64,000 nt of DNA from Neoarius graeffei (taxonomy: Eukaryota > Chordata > Actinopteri > Siluriformes > Ariidae): the NCBI RefSeq assembly GCF_027579695.1, contig NC_083570.1:11096051-11160050 (forward strand), written 5' to 3'. The translations under genes and the position numbers were made by a program. The notes below the pieces were generated by a model. That model searched no databases. It saw nothing but the letters and a program-made list of their open reading frames with translations, and was not told the DNA's origin. How positions within the stretch are numbered: the first letter of the stretch is position 1; every line of letters begins with the position of its first letter. Shown here piece after piece: positions 22,349 to 34,095 of the stretch.

Positions 22349-22662
22349 TCCAAGCTCATGCTTCACTCTCACTAGTGCTCTGTAAGGCTTTTTCCTGGTG
22401 ATATCCTGGTGATATTCGTTACACTTCTACCCGGCGTGAAGCACTCACAGTCATGTGGTTGTGACGTCATCGTAAACAAATCCGTTCTACTCATCCAGAC
22501 AACTTCACAACGGCAACGTTGCCAGATCTTTCCACTCTGGAACCCGTTCTCAAAAAGATTGCGTTTTGGGCACCCAAAACGCCGGTGCCGTGTGGACGCC
22601 AGGCCTAAACGATAAGCAATTGTATCGGAGTCACCTGAATCCGTTGCCGTGTGGACAGGGCC
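21277..22662 (-). mobile_element. THAP-family DNA transposon copy D, rearranged
   Basis: Follows copy C head-to-tail with only one TAA (21274-21276) between them, and ends before TAA 22663-22665. It contains a tandem duplication of about 203 bp (21585-21787 and 21788 onward), so it has two THAP exons, and a 260-bp foreign insert at about 22155-22417. Confidence 0.85.
22155..22417. repeat. Insert in THAP copy D with (AAT)n microsatellite
   Basis: Sequence absent from copies A-C, placed where they read GCATCGAGTTCGTTACAC. It contains about eleven AAT repeats at 22316-22348. No target duplication or terminal repeats seen. Confidence 0.65.
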
Positions 22663-22858
22663 TAAGTGACTCACAGGAGGACAGAGAGAATCAGCATTTC
22701 ATTGATCACCCTAACAGGCAATCCATTGATCACCCTAACGACTCTTGAGGCCGTTCACAACCAGCCACCAGTGGCCCACACCAACAGGAAGACTCAACGA
22801 CACCTTAGATGAGCTTTTCATCCATGAGAGGATAAATACCTGATACTCCCTATTAGGT

Positions 22859-23491
22859 GGGGTTTACATTAGACCGTATCAGCGGATCATCAGATTAACG
22901 TTTTTAAAAATGATTAGCGTGCACACAGCAACGCCAATACACGATTCGCGTGCACACAGCAATGCCAATACACGGATACGCTAATCACATGACTAATTAG
23001 ACAGCACGTAATTTGAAATGTGTAAATGTGTAATGTGTAATTTCTCCTCAGCGGCTCGGCTCCGCAGGCATCCTGCACTCCAAATCACTCCGCCCTGAAC
23101 AGCGAGTGCCCTCTGGAGGGTGTGCACTCCGGCCCTGCGCAGCTCACAGAGCGTGCGAGTGAAGCGCACGAGCAGTGATTTGGGACTGAGCCGCTGTGTG
23201 TGTGATCCCAGTGCATATCGGGCATGCGCAAGTCACTCACCACTTGCAAGTGGAAGGATGGCAAGCCTAAAGACAATCATAACTACACAATGGGCAGTAT
23301 TTGCATCAGTATTTGCAGTATTTTCATACTTTTATACTCTTTAATGAAAGGTGATACAAGGCGGAAGTCCACGCCGTTTTTCAGCAGTCGCGTCACATGA
23401 CCAACGCCAGCGAATCAGGAAGGTGGATGTCACAGTGACGTTGTCCAATGACGATGTCAGCTAGAGCTCAGCACAGCGTATCTGCGTATCC
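22859..23491. repeat. MITE-like repeat, unclassified
   Basis: Begins GGTTTACATTAGACCGTATC and contains a direct repeat of GTGCACACAGCAACGCCAAT-type sequence at about 22919-22977. No coding. The right end near 23491 is cut by the next element. Confidence 0.4.
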
Positions 23492-25315
23492 CAGTGGCGG
23501 CTGGTAGTCTTTCAAACAGGGGAGGCTGGTCGGTTACGATATTTCCAGATTTTAAAAGAAAAAACTAGTGCTGTCAAAAATGTCGCGTTATTAACGCGTT
23601 AACTTGACTCAATTTTAACGGCGATAATTTTTTTATCGCGAGATTAACGCTCTGTGACATGATGCCACGCCCCGCACAGCCAGAGTCCTCTGCCCTCCCC
23701 TGAAGAGCCACGGTGCTCGGCTTAGGTTTCGTTTTCCCATCGGCGGCTCCAGCCCCACTTTGCAGTGGCTGTGACAAGACGTGTTATGCTCTGCAATAAA
23801 AAAAAAAAAAAAAAAAAAAACACATTGGTACAACCAGTGTTCGAACTATGCCGATATTTTCGGGGGGGTCCCTTTTTTTTCCCTTGGGGGGTGGTGCTTG
23901 CGCTTGTCTCAGAGTGCGGATCTCCATCGCGTACTCACTTCAGATATGCAAATGCTTCCCGTTACACACGATTGCTATGTCAATAAACATCATTTTGCCA
24001 ATATTTTAGAGACCCCCCAACATTTCCCAAATCATGTTTTCAAGGGATCTCATGTCTGTTTCAGGGGATCTCGGATCCCCCGAGTACCCCCGTAGTTCGA
24101 ACGGTGAGCAAGCCCATTCACTTTTTTATGCTGATAAGAGAATTTACAATGGTTTTTCATGTGACAAAAATGTGCGATTAAATTGCGATTAATCGCGAGT
24201 TAACTATGACAGTCGCGACATTAATCGCGATTAAATATTTTAATCACTTGACAGCACTAGAAAAAACACATCAATTTTGCCCATACTCTTGCCTCTGATC
24301 TGGCTGATTGTTGGCAGGGTCACAAACTGTGAAATAACAGGTTCTTTTGGCCCATTAGCCTACTGTCCAATATACATGATGGTGGTGTTGGGGGGGTATA
24401 TTTTAACATTTTATATTTTAAAATTGTGGCATGTTGTTTAAAAATTGGCCTCGGCTGTGTTTTTGTTTAAAAATGTTTTCCAAATTGTAGCTGTGTTTAA
24501 TTCATATCCAGAGAAATATATATTCCAATATAATATACTCAGCATAAACATTTTAAATAGATTCTATATTTTTGGTCCATCCATGACATATTACTAAAGT
24601 AGCCTATTTACTGTTGTTGATGTGGGTCACTTGCTGTTAGCCAATTCACTTTCTCGTACCAGGAGAGCTGAAAGGAGCAAGTATTATTCACTACCTTTTT
24701 CACCAAGTCAATTTGAGGCGTTGGTCTACCCTGCTCTTTAATTTTAATTTTTTCCTCGAAAGGAAGACTGGCAAATGGCTTCGCCAAAATTAAATCAGCA
24801 ATGCTTGGCATCCGTGCGCAGCTTTCTTGCTAGCTGACTAGCCCCCTCAAGTTCAGTCACTCAGATAAACAAAATTTCTGGAACTAAGATAGCAAACTTG
24901 ACAACACTATATTTACACTTTATTTACAATGAAAATATATACAAACTAAAAAAGCTGGTAGAAACCGTATGTAATGAATGAAATCGAAATGTAAGCCGAT
25001 CTCTTACAATACACCACAGCACTTGCGAATCCGCATGGGACTGAACTGATGTTGCCAGATACTGCTGACGTTATCCAGCCCAAAATATGTTCAAAACCCA
25101 CCAAAATGCACTTAAAACCGCCCAATCTGGCAACACTGTACCGCTGCCTGTCTATAGTTGAAACGAGCTGTCAATCAAAGAAAATATCCGGCCGCTTTCA
25201 CCAATCACCAGTCTCCTCGCAGAAACTGCCATGTCCCTCCCATGTGAGGCTGGGAGTCCATGGGCGGGCATTTTCGCAGTATTTGTCCAATAACTGCCTT
25301 GCATTTTAGTGTATA
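23492..25315 (-). mobile_element. hAT remnant with ZMYM1-like transposase N-terminus
   Basis: Left end CAGTGGCGGCTGGT is hAT-like; the right end is not recognisable. Minus-strand frame 24608-24811 starts MPSIADLILAKPFASLPFEE, continues EKIKIKEQGRPTPQIDL and reaches LSWYEKVNWLTAS. It resembles the start of ZMYM1-like hAT proteins just ahead of a TTF-type zinc finger, then stops. Nested MITEs lie at 23565-24260. Confidence 0.6.
23565..24260. mobile_element. MITE with CTAGTGCTGTCAA ends
   Basis: Inverted ends CTAGTGCTGTCAA and TTGACAGCACTAG with subterminal ATTAATCGCGATTAA-type motifs, flanked by A runs as target duplication. It contains a 23-A run (23798-23820) and a further small element at about 23834-24106 with GTTCGAACTA-type inverted ends. 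Confidence 0.75.
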
Positions 25316-25980
25316 AGACACAGTGATGAGTTAGAGCGCCACAGTTTATGATAAACCTCAGAGCGCCATGATACACACTATCCAGCACATGGAGGCACTG
25401 AGCGGAGGCATTCATATCAACATCACCATAATCAATTATCGGAAAAAAGGTTAGCTCCACCAGTTTCCGTTTCACCCCAAAGTAAAAACAAGACTTATTT
25501 CGAAAATAAAATCCAAGTAAAACCTTCAGCTTTTTAGCAATATACAGAATATGTGCCTTAAAAGACAAATGGTCATCAATCAAGAACTCTAGATATTTAA
25601 AAGTAGATACAAAGTTCAATTTGTTGACCATTACTGGTGACAATGACAAACTGATTTAACCTTGCTGATTTTGAATTAGTGAAAACCATAAGTTTTGTTT
25701 TATCAGCATTTAGAACAAGTTGCAATTGGCAGAGTTGTTCTTGCATTCTATTAAACACATTCTGCATATATGCAAACTCTTCTGAGGCCGTGGGTGCAAA
25801 GCAATATATGACTATCGTCAGCATAAAAATGAAAGGCTGCATTTGGGATATTCACTCCAATATTATTGATATACAAGGTAAATAACAATGGGCCTAATAC
25901 TGAACCTTGTGGCACCCCCTTGTGGACAAACTGAACCTCAGACGAAACACCTAACTGGACAGCCTGGGTTCTGTCTTTAA

Positions 25981-27888
25981 AGCCTAGGTCACAACCGGCC
26001 ATACGTGCTCCTACGGCCAGTCTACATGCAAAAAACGCAAGAAACGCACAGAGGGTGCGCGTGTGACGTGCTGATTTTCGAGCCGTAGACTGGCCGCAGA
26101 GGTTCTTTGTCATGTCAAAACAAACTCTACGGGCGCTTACGTTTTTTTCAGGTTGCAAGACAAACTTACGGCCAACGTGCGTCTTTCTCCACGAACAAAA
26201 AAAAAAAAAGCAGCGATTTGGGAAACGCCAAAAATCGCACGGCCAAAAAAATCGTACAGTGGTGCTTGAAAATTTGTGAACCCTTTAGAATTTTCTATAT
26301 TTCTGCATAAATATGACCTAAAACATCATCAGATTTTCACACAAGTCCTAAAAGTAGATAAAGAGAAAGCAGTTAAACAAATGAGACAAAAATATTATAC
26401 TTGGTCATTTATTTATTGAGGAAAATAATCCAATGATACTCACTCATATCTGTGAGTGGCAAGAGTATGTGAACCTTTGCTTTCAGTATTTGGTGTGACC
26501 CCCTTGTGCAGCAATAACTGCAACTAAACGTTTCTGGTAACTGTTGATCAGTCCTGCACACCGGTTTGGAGGAATTTTAGCCCTTTCCTCTGTACAGAAC
26601 AGCTTCAACTCTGGGATGTTGGTGGGTTTCCTCACATGAACTGCTCGCTTCAGGTCCTTCCACAAGATTTCGATTGGATTAAGGTCAAGACTTTGACTTT
26701 GCCATTCCAAAACATTAACTTTATTCTTCTTTAACCATTCTTTGGTAGAATGACTTGTGCGCTTAGGGTCGTTGTCTTGCTGCATGACCCACCTTCTCTT
26801 GAGATTCAGTTCATGGACAGATGTCCTGACATTTTCCTTTAGAATTCGCTGGTATAATTCAGAATTCATTGTTCCATCAATGAATGGCAAGCCGTCCTGG
26901 CCCAGATGCAGCAAAACAGACCCAAACCATGATACTACCACCACCATGTTTCACAGATGGGATAAGGTTCTTATGCTGGAATGCAGTGTTTTCCTTTCTC
27001 CAAACATAACACTTCTCATTTAAACCAAAAAGTTCTATTTTGGTCTCATCTGTCCACAAAACATGTCCAATAGCCTTCTGGCTTGTCCATGTGATCTTTA
27101 GCAAACTGCAGACGAGCAGCAATGTTATTTTTGGAGAGCAGTGGCTTTCTCCTTGCAACCCTGCCGTGCACACCATTGTTGTTCAGTGTTCTCCTGATGG
27201 TGGACTCATGAACATTAGCCAATGTGAGAGAGGCCTTCAGTTGCTCAGAAGTTACCCTGGGGTCCTTTGTGACCTCGCCAACTATTACACGCCTTGCACT
27301 TGGAGTGATCTTTGTTGCTCGACCACTCCTGGGGAGGGTAACAGTGGTCTTGAATTTCCTCCATTTGTTCACAATGTGTCTGACTGTGGATGGGTGGAGT
27401 CCAAACTCTTTGGTGATGGTTTTGTAACCTTTTCCAGCCTGATGAGCATCAACAACGCTTTTTCTTAGGTCCTCAGAAATCTCCTTTGTTCATGTCATGA
27501 TACACTTCCACAAACATGTGTTGTGAAGATCAGACTTTGATAGATCCCTGTTCTTTAAATAAAACAGGGTGCCCACTCACACCTGATTGTCATCCCACTG
27601 ATTGAAAACATCTGACACTAATTTCACCTTCAAATTAACTGCTAATCCTAGAGGTTCACATACTTTTGCCACTCACAGATATGTAATATTGGATCATTTT
27701 TCTCAATAAATAAATGACCAAGTATAATATTTTTGTCTCATTTGTTTAACTGGGTTCTCTTTATCTACTTTTAGGACTTGTGTGAAAATCTGATGAAGTT
27801 TTAGGTAATATTTATGCAGAAATATAGACAATTTGAAAGGGTTCACAAACTTTCAAGCACCACTGTATGTCCGGTTGTGACCTAGGCT
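25981..27888. mobile_element. TIR element (AGCCTAGGTCACAACCGG) hosting a Tc1
   Basis: Ends AGCCTAGGTCACAACCGG at 25981 and its inverse at 27871-27888, interrupting the LINE reading frame exactly between NYL and DRTQAV. Its own interior is only about 300 bp; the rest is the Tc1 at 26257-27865. T/A-rich bases at the borders leave the target duplication ambiguous. Confidence 0.75.
26257..27865 (-). mobile_element. Tc1/mariner element with long TIRs (copy B)
   Basis: Starts CAGTGGTGCTTGAAA after TA (26255-26256), ends AGCACCACTG before TA (27866-27867). Closely related to copy A with the same 210-bp TIRs. The transposase lies in three frames (27046-27372, 26877-27176, 26483-26947), with a TGA as third codon after the expected start. 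It has the DETKIELFG and DNDPKRTSH motifs. Inactive. Confidence 0.95.
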
Positions 27889-28569
27889 TTAGATAGTTTG
27901 CAAACCATCCAACTGCATGTACAGAAAACCCAACTGCTGTAAGATGTTCAGTCAAAATGTTATGGTCCACGGTATCAAAAGCCTTAGAAAAGTCCATAAA
28001 AAAAGAAAGACAGCACTGTTTATTATCTAAGGCTTCTGTAATATTTATAATCTTCAAGGTTGCAGTAATGGTGTTATGTTTTTTGCAAAATCCTGACTGA
28101 GAAATCAATAAAATAGAATTAATTGCCAGGTATTCTTTTACTTGTTGACTGACAAGGAATTCAAGTACCTTAGCCAGAACAGACAGTTTAGAAATAGGCC
28201 TGTAATTGTTTAAGATAGTTGGATCTCCTCCTTTCAAGAGGGGGATAACAAACGCAAATTTCCAGACTTTGGGAATTGCAATGGTCGACAAACTAAGATT
28301 AAAAATGTAACACAGTGGAACAGCTACAATGTCAGATGCCAGTTTTAAAAAGAAAGGCTCCAAATTATCTGATCCTGGTGATTTTTTAGGATCAAGGTCT
28401 TTTCGCGCTTTAGTGACCTCTATTGTAGAAAAAGGGGTGAAATTAAAAGCCTGAACATTGCCAGCGGCCCCATCAACCTGTGAAGGGTCATTAGAGGACT
28501 CGTCACTAGGGAAGGTTATTTAAAAGGGTTTGCGTTAAACAAAAACCCTTTTAACCCCTCCTATGAACT

Positions 28570-30103
28570 GCTCCAATACATATGAGCACTTTGAACATTA
28601 GGTGGGTTACACAAGAGGTTGCAAAGAGATGAACATTCAGTTCGAGGAGGATTTTTCAAAGGAAGATCAGGAGGCCCGCGCCAAGTTGTGGTCCAAGGCG
28701 CAAGAAGCCAGACGAAATGGGAAAAAGCCTCCTTAAGAGAAGGCGATGCACTTATTGATGGACACAGAGTTTATCCCTAATTACTGCTTCCAGAAAGTAA
28801 ATACTCATGCACTTTGGTAAAGTATACAATTGCTTCTATTAAGAAAAGGGAAAAAACATCTCAGGCACATTGTTAAAAAAATATGGATGTTTGCAGCAAG
28901 CAAACACTCAGGTAAAGTCTGTGTTTTATCAGATGAGAGTTAAACTGATTTAACTGTTCAAGAAGTGCGTTTAAACAAATCTCAATTTTCAAAAAAAGTA
29001 GGTGGGTTTTTTTTTGAGAGGATGTTAATAAGGACATGTTCATTCCTGCATGTTAAAACGAAGTTCAGTGCATATTGAAACAACTATGATTTTTTTTGTA
29101 TCATTGAATGTTCAGAGGTTGAAAAATAGCATTAAGCATAAAGACATTTTTTTGTTTTGTAAGGATAAAAAAAAAAAAATCACAATGTGTTTTTCTACAA
29201 GAGACTCATTCTGTTCTGACTGATGAAAAATGTTGGAGAATCCAATGGGGAGATTCGGCCTTTTTTGCACACGGAACTTCATATTTAGCTGGAGTAATGA
29301 TATTATTCAACAAATTTTCAGGCAATATAATTGATCATAAAGAGGATACAAAAGCTCACTGGTTAATGGCGGTAGTGGAGATAAATGATAAATGTTATAT
29401 CTTACTATGTATCTGTGGTTATAACAATAATGCAATCAATAGAGGCATGTATTCAAAACGAAGTAAATTTGTTAACGAATGAAAAACATCATATACTTCA
29501 GAAAAAGTGATAATGGGCAGAGACTTTAACATAGCCCCTGATTCATGGTTAGATCGAATACCTCACCGGAATCCACAACCTGTTTACAGCCACATTATAC
29601 TGAATTTGTGAACAACGAATGTAATTGATTTTTGGAGGTCGTCAAACCCAACTTGTATTCAATATACATGGTTTAATGCTGCAGGAAATTGTCAGTGTTC
29701 AAGACTAGATTACTGGCTTATCTCTTGTGAGCTGTATAATGATATTTTAGATTGTGAAATTTCAGCCTCTCCACTCACAGACCATTGTATGATTAGTCTA
29801 AACTTATTCACATCTAAGCAACATAAGATCCTTCCTAATATCTGGAAATTTAATCACGACTAATTACAGAACGGTGAATTTTGTGATCAGGTGAAGTCTC
29901 TTATTTTGGAGGTTGAAGAGTTAGACATGTCTGATAGGAGTAAATGGGAATGGTTTAAGTTTAAGCTCAAACAAATAGCAATTGGCATGGGTAAAAAACT
30001 TTCACGTAAAAGGAAACAAGAACAAAAGAATCTGATTGATAAAATTAATACATTGGTAAATAAACACACAACTATCCTTAGAAAACATTTCAGATACTAA
30101 ATT
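28570..30103 (+). mobile_element. L1-like LINE, ORF1 C-terminus and ORF2 endonuclease, decayed
   Basis: From about 28612: CKEMNIQFEEDFSKEDQEAR and AKLWSKAQEARRNGKKA (ORF1 C-terminal domain). Then from about 29085 an apurinic-like endonuclease: FLQETHSVL, IMGRDFNIAPD, SRLDYWLIS and SPLTDHCMISL, which are the usual catalytic motifs in order. In-frame stops occur after SKFVNE and IILNL. RT is missing; the element is cut at about 30103 by SINE sequence. Confidence 0.85.
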
Positions 30104-30176
30104 GACCCTAGCTGTGAGTGTGAATGGTTGTCTGTGTCTATGTGTCAGCCCTGCGATGACCTGGCGACTTGTCCAG
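30104..30176 (+). repeat. V-SINE fragment
   Basis: About 70 bp of V-SINE 3' region (GTGAATGGTTGTCTGTGTC to GACTTGTCCAG) directly at the L1 truncation point. Confidence 0.75.
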
Positions 30177-30593
30177 ACTTGTTCTTGTTTTATTTGTATG
30201 AAAAATGTGATTATGCACGTCCTTCTAATGTCGTTCAAGAAATTAGTTTCAAAGGAACATTTGACATGACTTCTCAGTGCTTTTCAGCAGAGTCCCATCT
30301 TGTTTTTAACTATCACATCTCTGTCAGTAAAGAAAAAACTATAACGTACGTATGACAGCAGAAACTTTGTTTTCATCCAACATGGGTCTTTCAGTTTGAT
30401 CCTTGAAGGCATTGGACTTCTTCCCCGTTACACAACTGGCCAGCTCAGTTCTGGAAAACACTGTTTCACATATGGTATATGCAGTTTTCCTTAAATCTAC
30501 TCTGCTCACATACTGTAAATTTGAAGCATTTACAGACACCCCAAATCCAAAGTCAACCTGGAAATATAAAAGAAAAATAATTCAAATTCACAT
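30177..30593. other. Unassigned noncoding stretch
   Basis: No gene or repeat boundary recognised on either strand. Confidence 0.4.
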
Positions 30594-30963
30594 AATAGAA
30601 GAAGAAACTTTCGTCACATGCACACTTCAAGTACAGTGAAATTTATCCTCTGCATTTAACCCATCTGAAGCAGTGAACACATGGACACACCCAGAGCAGT
30701 GGGCAGCCACACCAGAGCACCTGGGGAGCAGTCAGGGGTCAGGTACCTTGCTCAAGGGCACTTCAGCCCAAGGCCACCCCACATTAACCTAACTGCATGT
30801 CTTTGGACTGTGGGAGAAACCGGAGCACCCGGAGGAAACCCATGCAGACACAGGGAGAACATGCAAGCTCCACACAGAAAGGCCCTTGCCGGTCACTGGG
30901 TTCGAATCCGGAACCTTCTTGCTGTGAGGCGACCGTGCTAACCACTACACCACCGTGCCGCCC
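30594..30963 (-). repeat. Composite SINE (V-SINE head with another tail)
   Basis: The minus-strand V-SINE tRNA-like head and core (about 30790-30963) are joined to a different 3' part (TTTATCCTCTGCATTTAACC, GGCACTTCAGCCCAAGG). A 45-bp motif including GTCACATGCACACTTCAA occurs at 30594-30641 and again just outside at 30975-31020. Confidence 0.75.
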
Positions 30964-31020
30964 CTTTTTTTATTTTAGAAGAAACCTTTGTCACATGCAC
31001 ACTTCAAATACAGTGAAATT

Positions 31021-31255
31021 ACTTGATATTAATACAATAATACTTATTGGCTTGGTGTTTATTGTCACTCAAGTTTGTTTCGCATACATAATGGTAATGC
31101 AATCATAATTAGGAGATCTAGAAAGAGGGGCACAGAGTAGAAACTTCCGACCTTAGAATCAAATTGTCGGTTATTAGCACTCTTGCCACACTGGAGGCCA
31201 AGTAGCTAGGTGCGGCACATATTAATAATTATCAATTCTTCAGCAATTAATCTAC
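31021..31255. other. Unassigned noncoding stretch
   Basis: No gene seen. Confidence 0.4.
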
Positions 31256-31778
31256 ACTATATTGCCAAAAGTATTTGCTCACCTGCCTTGACTCACATAT
31301 GAGCTCAAGTGACATCCCATTCCTAATCCATAGGGTTCAATATGACGTCAGTCCACCCTTTGCAGCTAGAACAGCTTCAACTCTTCTGGGAAGAGTGTCC
31401 ACAAGGTTTAGGAGTGTGTTTATGGGAATTTTTGACCATTCTTCCAGAAGCGCATTTGTGAGGTCACACACTGATGTTGGACGAGAAGGCCTGGCTCTCA
31501 GTCTCCGCTCCAATTCATCCCAAAGGTGTTCTATCGGGTTGAGGTCAGGACTCTGTGCAGGCCAGTCAAGTTCATCCACACCAGACTCTGTCATCCATGT
31601 CTTTATGGACCTTGCTTTGTGCACAGTCATGTTGGAAGAGGAAGGGGCCAGCTCCAAACTGTAAAAATAGTCTGCATGCCTAGGTGCTTGATTTTATACA
31701 CCTGTAGCCATGGAAGTGATTGGAACACCTGATTCCGATAATTTGGATGGGTGAGCAAATACTTTTGGCAATACAGTG
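31256..31778 (-). mobile_element. Internally deleted Tc1-like element
   Basis: 523 bp flanked by TA. Ends CACTATATTGCCAAAAGTAT and the inverse of CACTGTATTGCCAAAAGTAT. It retains only the C-terminal part of the transposase ([20 protein letters not shown], to GGLTSY) at 31337-31657. A family distinct from copies A and B. Confidence 0.9.
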
Positions 31779-31888
31779 TAACTTCAAGTGAGATAGTACT
31801 GGAAAACAAAATTGTGAAAATACTTCTCAAACTCCCTTTCAAACACTAAGTCTCAACACTATTTTCATATTTTAGAGATATATGATAT

Positions 31889-32926
31889 GGGTGATTCTCT
31901 TTTTGCGGCAACATTTCAGGTTTGTAAAGTTGGGGAAAAAAAATACTAGTGGAATATATTTTTTCATATTGTTTTTCAATATTGACATGTTTAACTATAA
32001 GAAATGCATAAAGGTCAAGCTCAGGGATGAATATAGTAATAATTACAGGTAGTTTTATTAAATGTTGTTGCTGAAAGTGTTCCACCCTGTTAGGGACATT
32101 AACCTATAAATTGCATATAGTTCAATATAGTAATATTGATGAATAAGAACATTTTCATAGTAATAATTTGTCCTTTTTTTCCGACAGGGTGGAAAATTTT
32201 TCGCTAATCTCATGCTAGCTCCTTAATAGATGAAAAATTAGCTATCTGACCTTCAGTAGATTAACACTACTTTAATAACTAAATTGAATATTAAAAAAAA
32301 AACTGAATTAACATTCTACTTAAGTTAGCTTAACAGGGGGGAACTTTAAGCTTGACCCATAAGGGAGTAACATGTTTAAGATAAAAAATAGTGAGGAGAG
32401 AGTCTTAGTAGAAGCTTACCTCAGTTTCCACAGTTTGAAAATGCCTCCAAAATGATGTCACTTCCTGTAAATGGCTTGTATGGAATTGTAGTTTTTTATT
32501 ACATCGCTATGACACTCATTCTAACAGGGGGGGAAAATTACTACCGAGACATGTAAAGTAGGATTAAAATAGTATATAAGAAATAGAACTTTACCATATT
32601 AAATTACATGATTTAATAAAACTTAGTTTGGTCTATTCAACTGTGAAAGAGTTTTTTATATAAATATATTTTTTTATGTCATTCTACTAGATGATGTTGA
32701 TTACCTGGCACTGTGGGACACAGTAAAATTAAGTGCGTGTGATACCAAAAAGGTGTGTAAAATATGAAATAATATTTTAAATGCATTTGAATTGCATATA
32801 ATGTTTGGCAAACACTTGACACATCATTGATTTACCTTATTTTTTAATATTTGGCACAGTTTGGGCAAAAATCAGGGCAAGTAAAACATGCGGACATGAA
32901 ATGTTGCCCCAAAAAGAGAATCACCC
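31889..32926. mobile_element. Unclassified 1-kb TIR element
   Basis: Inverted ends GGGTGATTCTCTTTTTGCGG and GGGTGATTCTCTTTTTGGGG extending over 30 bp with few mismatches, and ATAT on both sides (31885-31888, 32927-32930). AT-rich, no reading frame of note. I cannot place it in a superfamily. Confidence 0.75.
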
Positions 32927-32989
32927 ATATCTTACCTGACCATTTGCATCAACTGGGTTGTCAAAAACTTTCTGCAGGCTAACTTAGGG

Positions 32990-33670
32990 CAAATTCAGTC
33001 CATGCACAAAGTCACCCTCGACAACAAGTCCAAATCGCTGGCTTCTTCAGTGAAGAAAAAAAAAAAAACGTGGCTTTAATCCAAAAAATTTGCTTCAATC
33101 CTGGGAACAACTTCAATTTGCTGACAAGCTGACAAATCTTCGCAGGTAGCCCACAGGCCGATGTTGAGTTCAGCTTCAAGTTCGACTATCACTCCCCTCC
33201 AGGAAACACACAAAGCCAAAGTTCTTCCATTACTGATGGATTCATTTTCCTTCTGTCGAACTGTTTAAAAGCAGTAAGATAACACAATAACTAGACAATC
33301 CAATCACACAATCAAAGCAATAAATCAAAGAAATAAAACATTATAAATACACACATACCTCGCTGGCTGCATACCAAACTGAGAGGGAAATGAGTCCAAA
33401 ATAAATAAGGATCACACAATAAAACTTCAAACTCAGTGGTGTACCAGCATAACCGCGAGTCGAGTGAAGTGTGCAACATTAAAAGCGTCCGTGTGAAACC
33501 TGACCCACATGACATCACTTCCAATTAACTAATCAGCACGCAATGAGACAAAAAACACAAAAAAAACCATGGAATTTAAACAGCTAAACTCCCACCAAAT
33601 CATACAATGATTTAATTCAAGAATACATTAATACTTCTGACCGTATTATGATCTTAAATTATATGCGTGC
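32990..33670 (-). repeat. BEL/Pao 3' LTR (approximate)
   Basis: Shared with 47796-48189 over the first about 370 bp (CAAATTCAGTCCAT onward). The inner edge is uncertain because the other LTR is cut at 48189; the pol stop is at about 33681. No tidy TG/CA ends visible. Confidence 0.65.
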
Positions 33671-34095
33671 AAATACAGCATTATTGAGCCTCAAGCAGCA
33701 AAACAATCTTTTGAACAGGTCTGTCAAGATACACAGGCTTGGAAGTACGTTTCCCTAAATGGTCCAAGGTTGAATCACTCATCAATAACTTAATCTTTCG
33801 AACCCTTCCATCAGAGCCAGGATAAACTTCAGCCACCCTTGCCAATCTCCATTGATTTCGAGGTGAATCATCTTCTTGGAGAATGACTGTCATTGACTCT
33901 TGTATTCTGCTTATCCTTTTGCCACCTTTGTCTTTGTTGAAGATTGAGAAGATATTCCTTTTTCCATCTAGCCCAAAATTGATTTGCCAAAAACTGTACC
34001 TGTTGCCATCTCTTGCGCAGGTACAGATCCTGGCTCACAAACTGGCCAGGGGGAGGTGACACAATGGTAGATTTCATCATCAAGATATGATTTGG

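Larger units (their letters stand above)
19450..22858 (+). mobile_element. Penelope-like fragment (GIY-YIG C-terminal tail), split by insertions
   Basis: Plus-strand frame at about 19465-19647 reads REDRWYERGVKEAIFVNLER then PSLNRGGGLRHHLSATYNAV. This matches the tail after the GIY-YIG endonuclease in Penelope-like elements as I know them. The tail sequence seems to resume at 22666-22858, after a TIR element (19648-20293) and two THAP elements (20297-22662) inserted in it. Confidence 0.6.
25316..28510 (-). mobile_element. L2/CR1-like LINE reverse transcriptase, split by a TIR element
   Basis: Minus-strand RT from about 28510 downward: KSPGSDN, VIPLLKGGDPTILNNYRPIS, SFFMDFSKAFDTVDHNIL. It is interrupted by 25981-27888 and resumes with DRTQAVQL, KGVPQGSVLGPLLFTLYINN and the catalytic HFYADDSHIL, then a thumb/C-terminal part (FVSTFKYLEFLIDDHLSFKA) to about 25316. 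The FDTVDH and PQGSVLGPLLF motifs fit L2/CR1-type LINEs. Several frame breaks; inactive. No endonuclease part is present. Confidence 0.85.
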
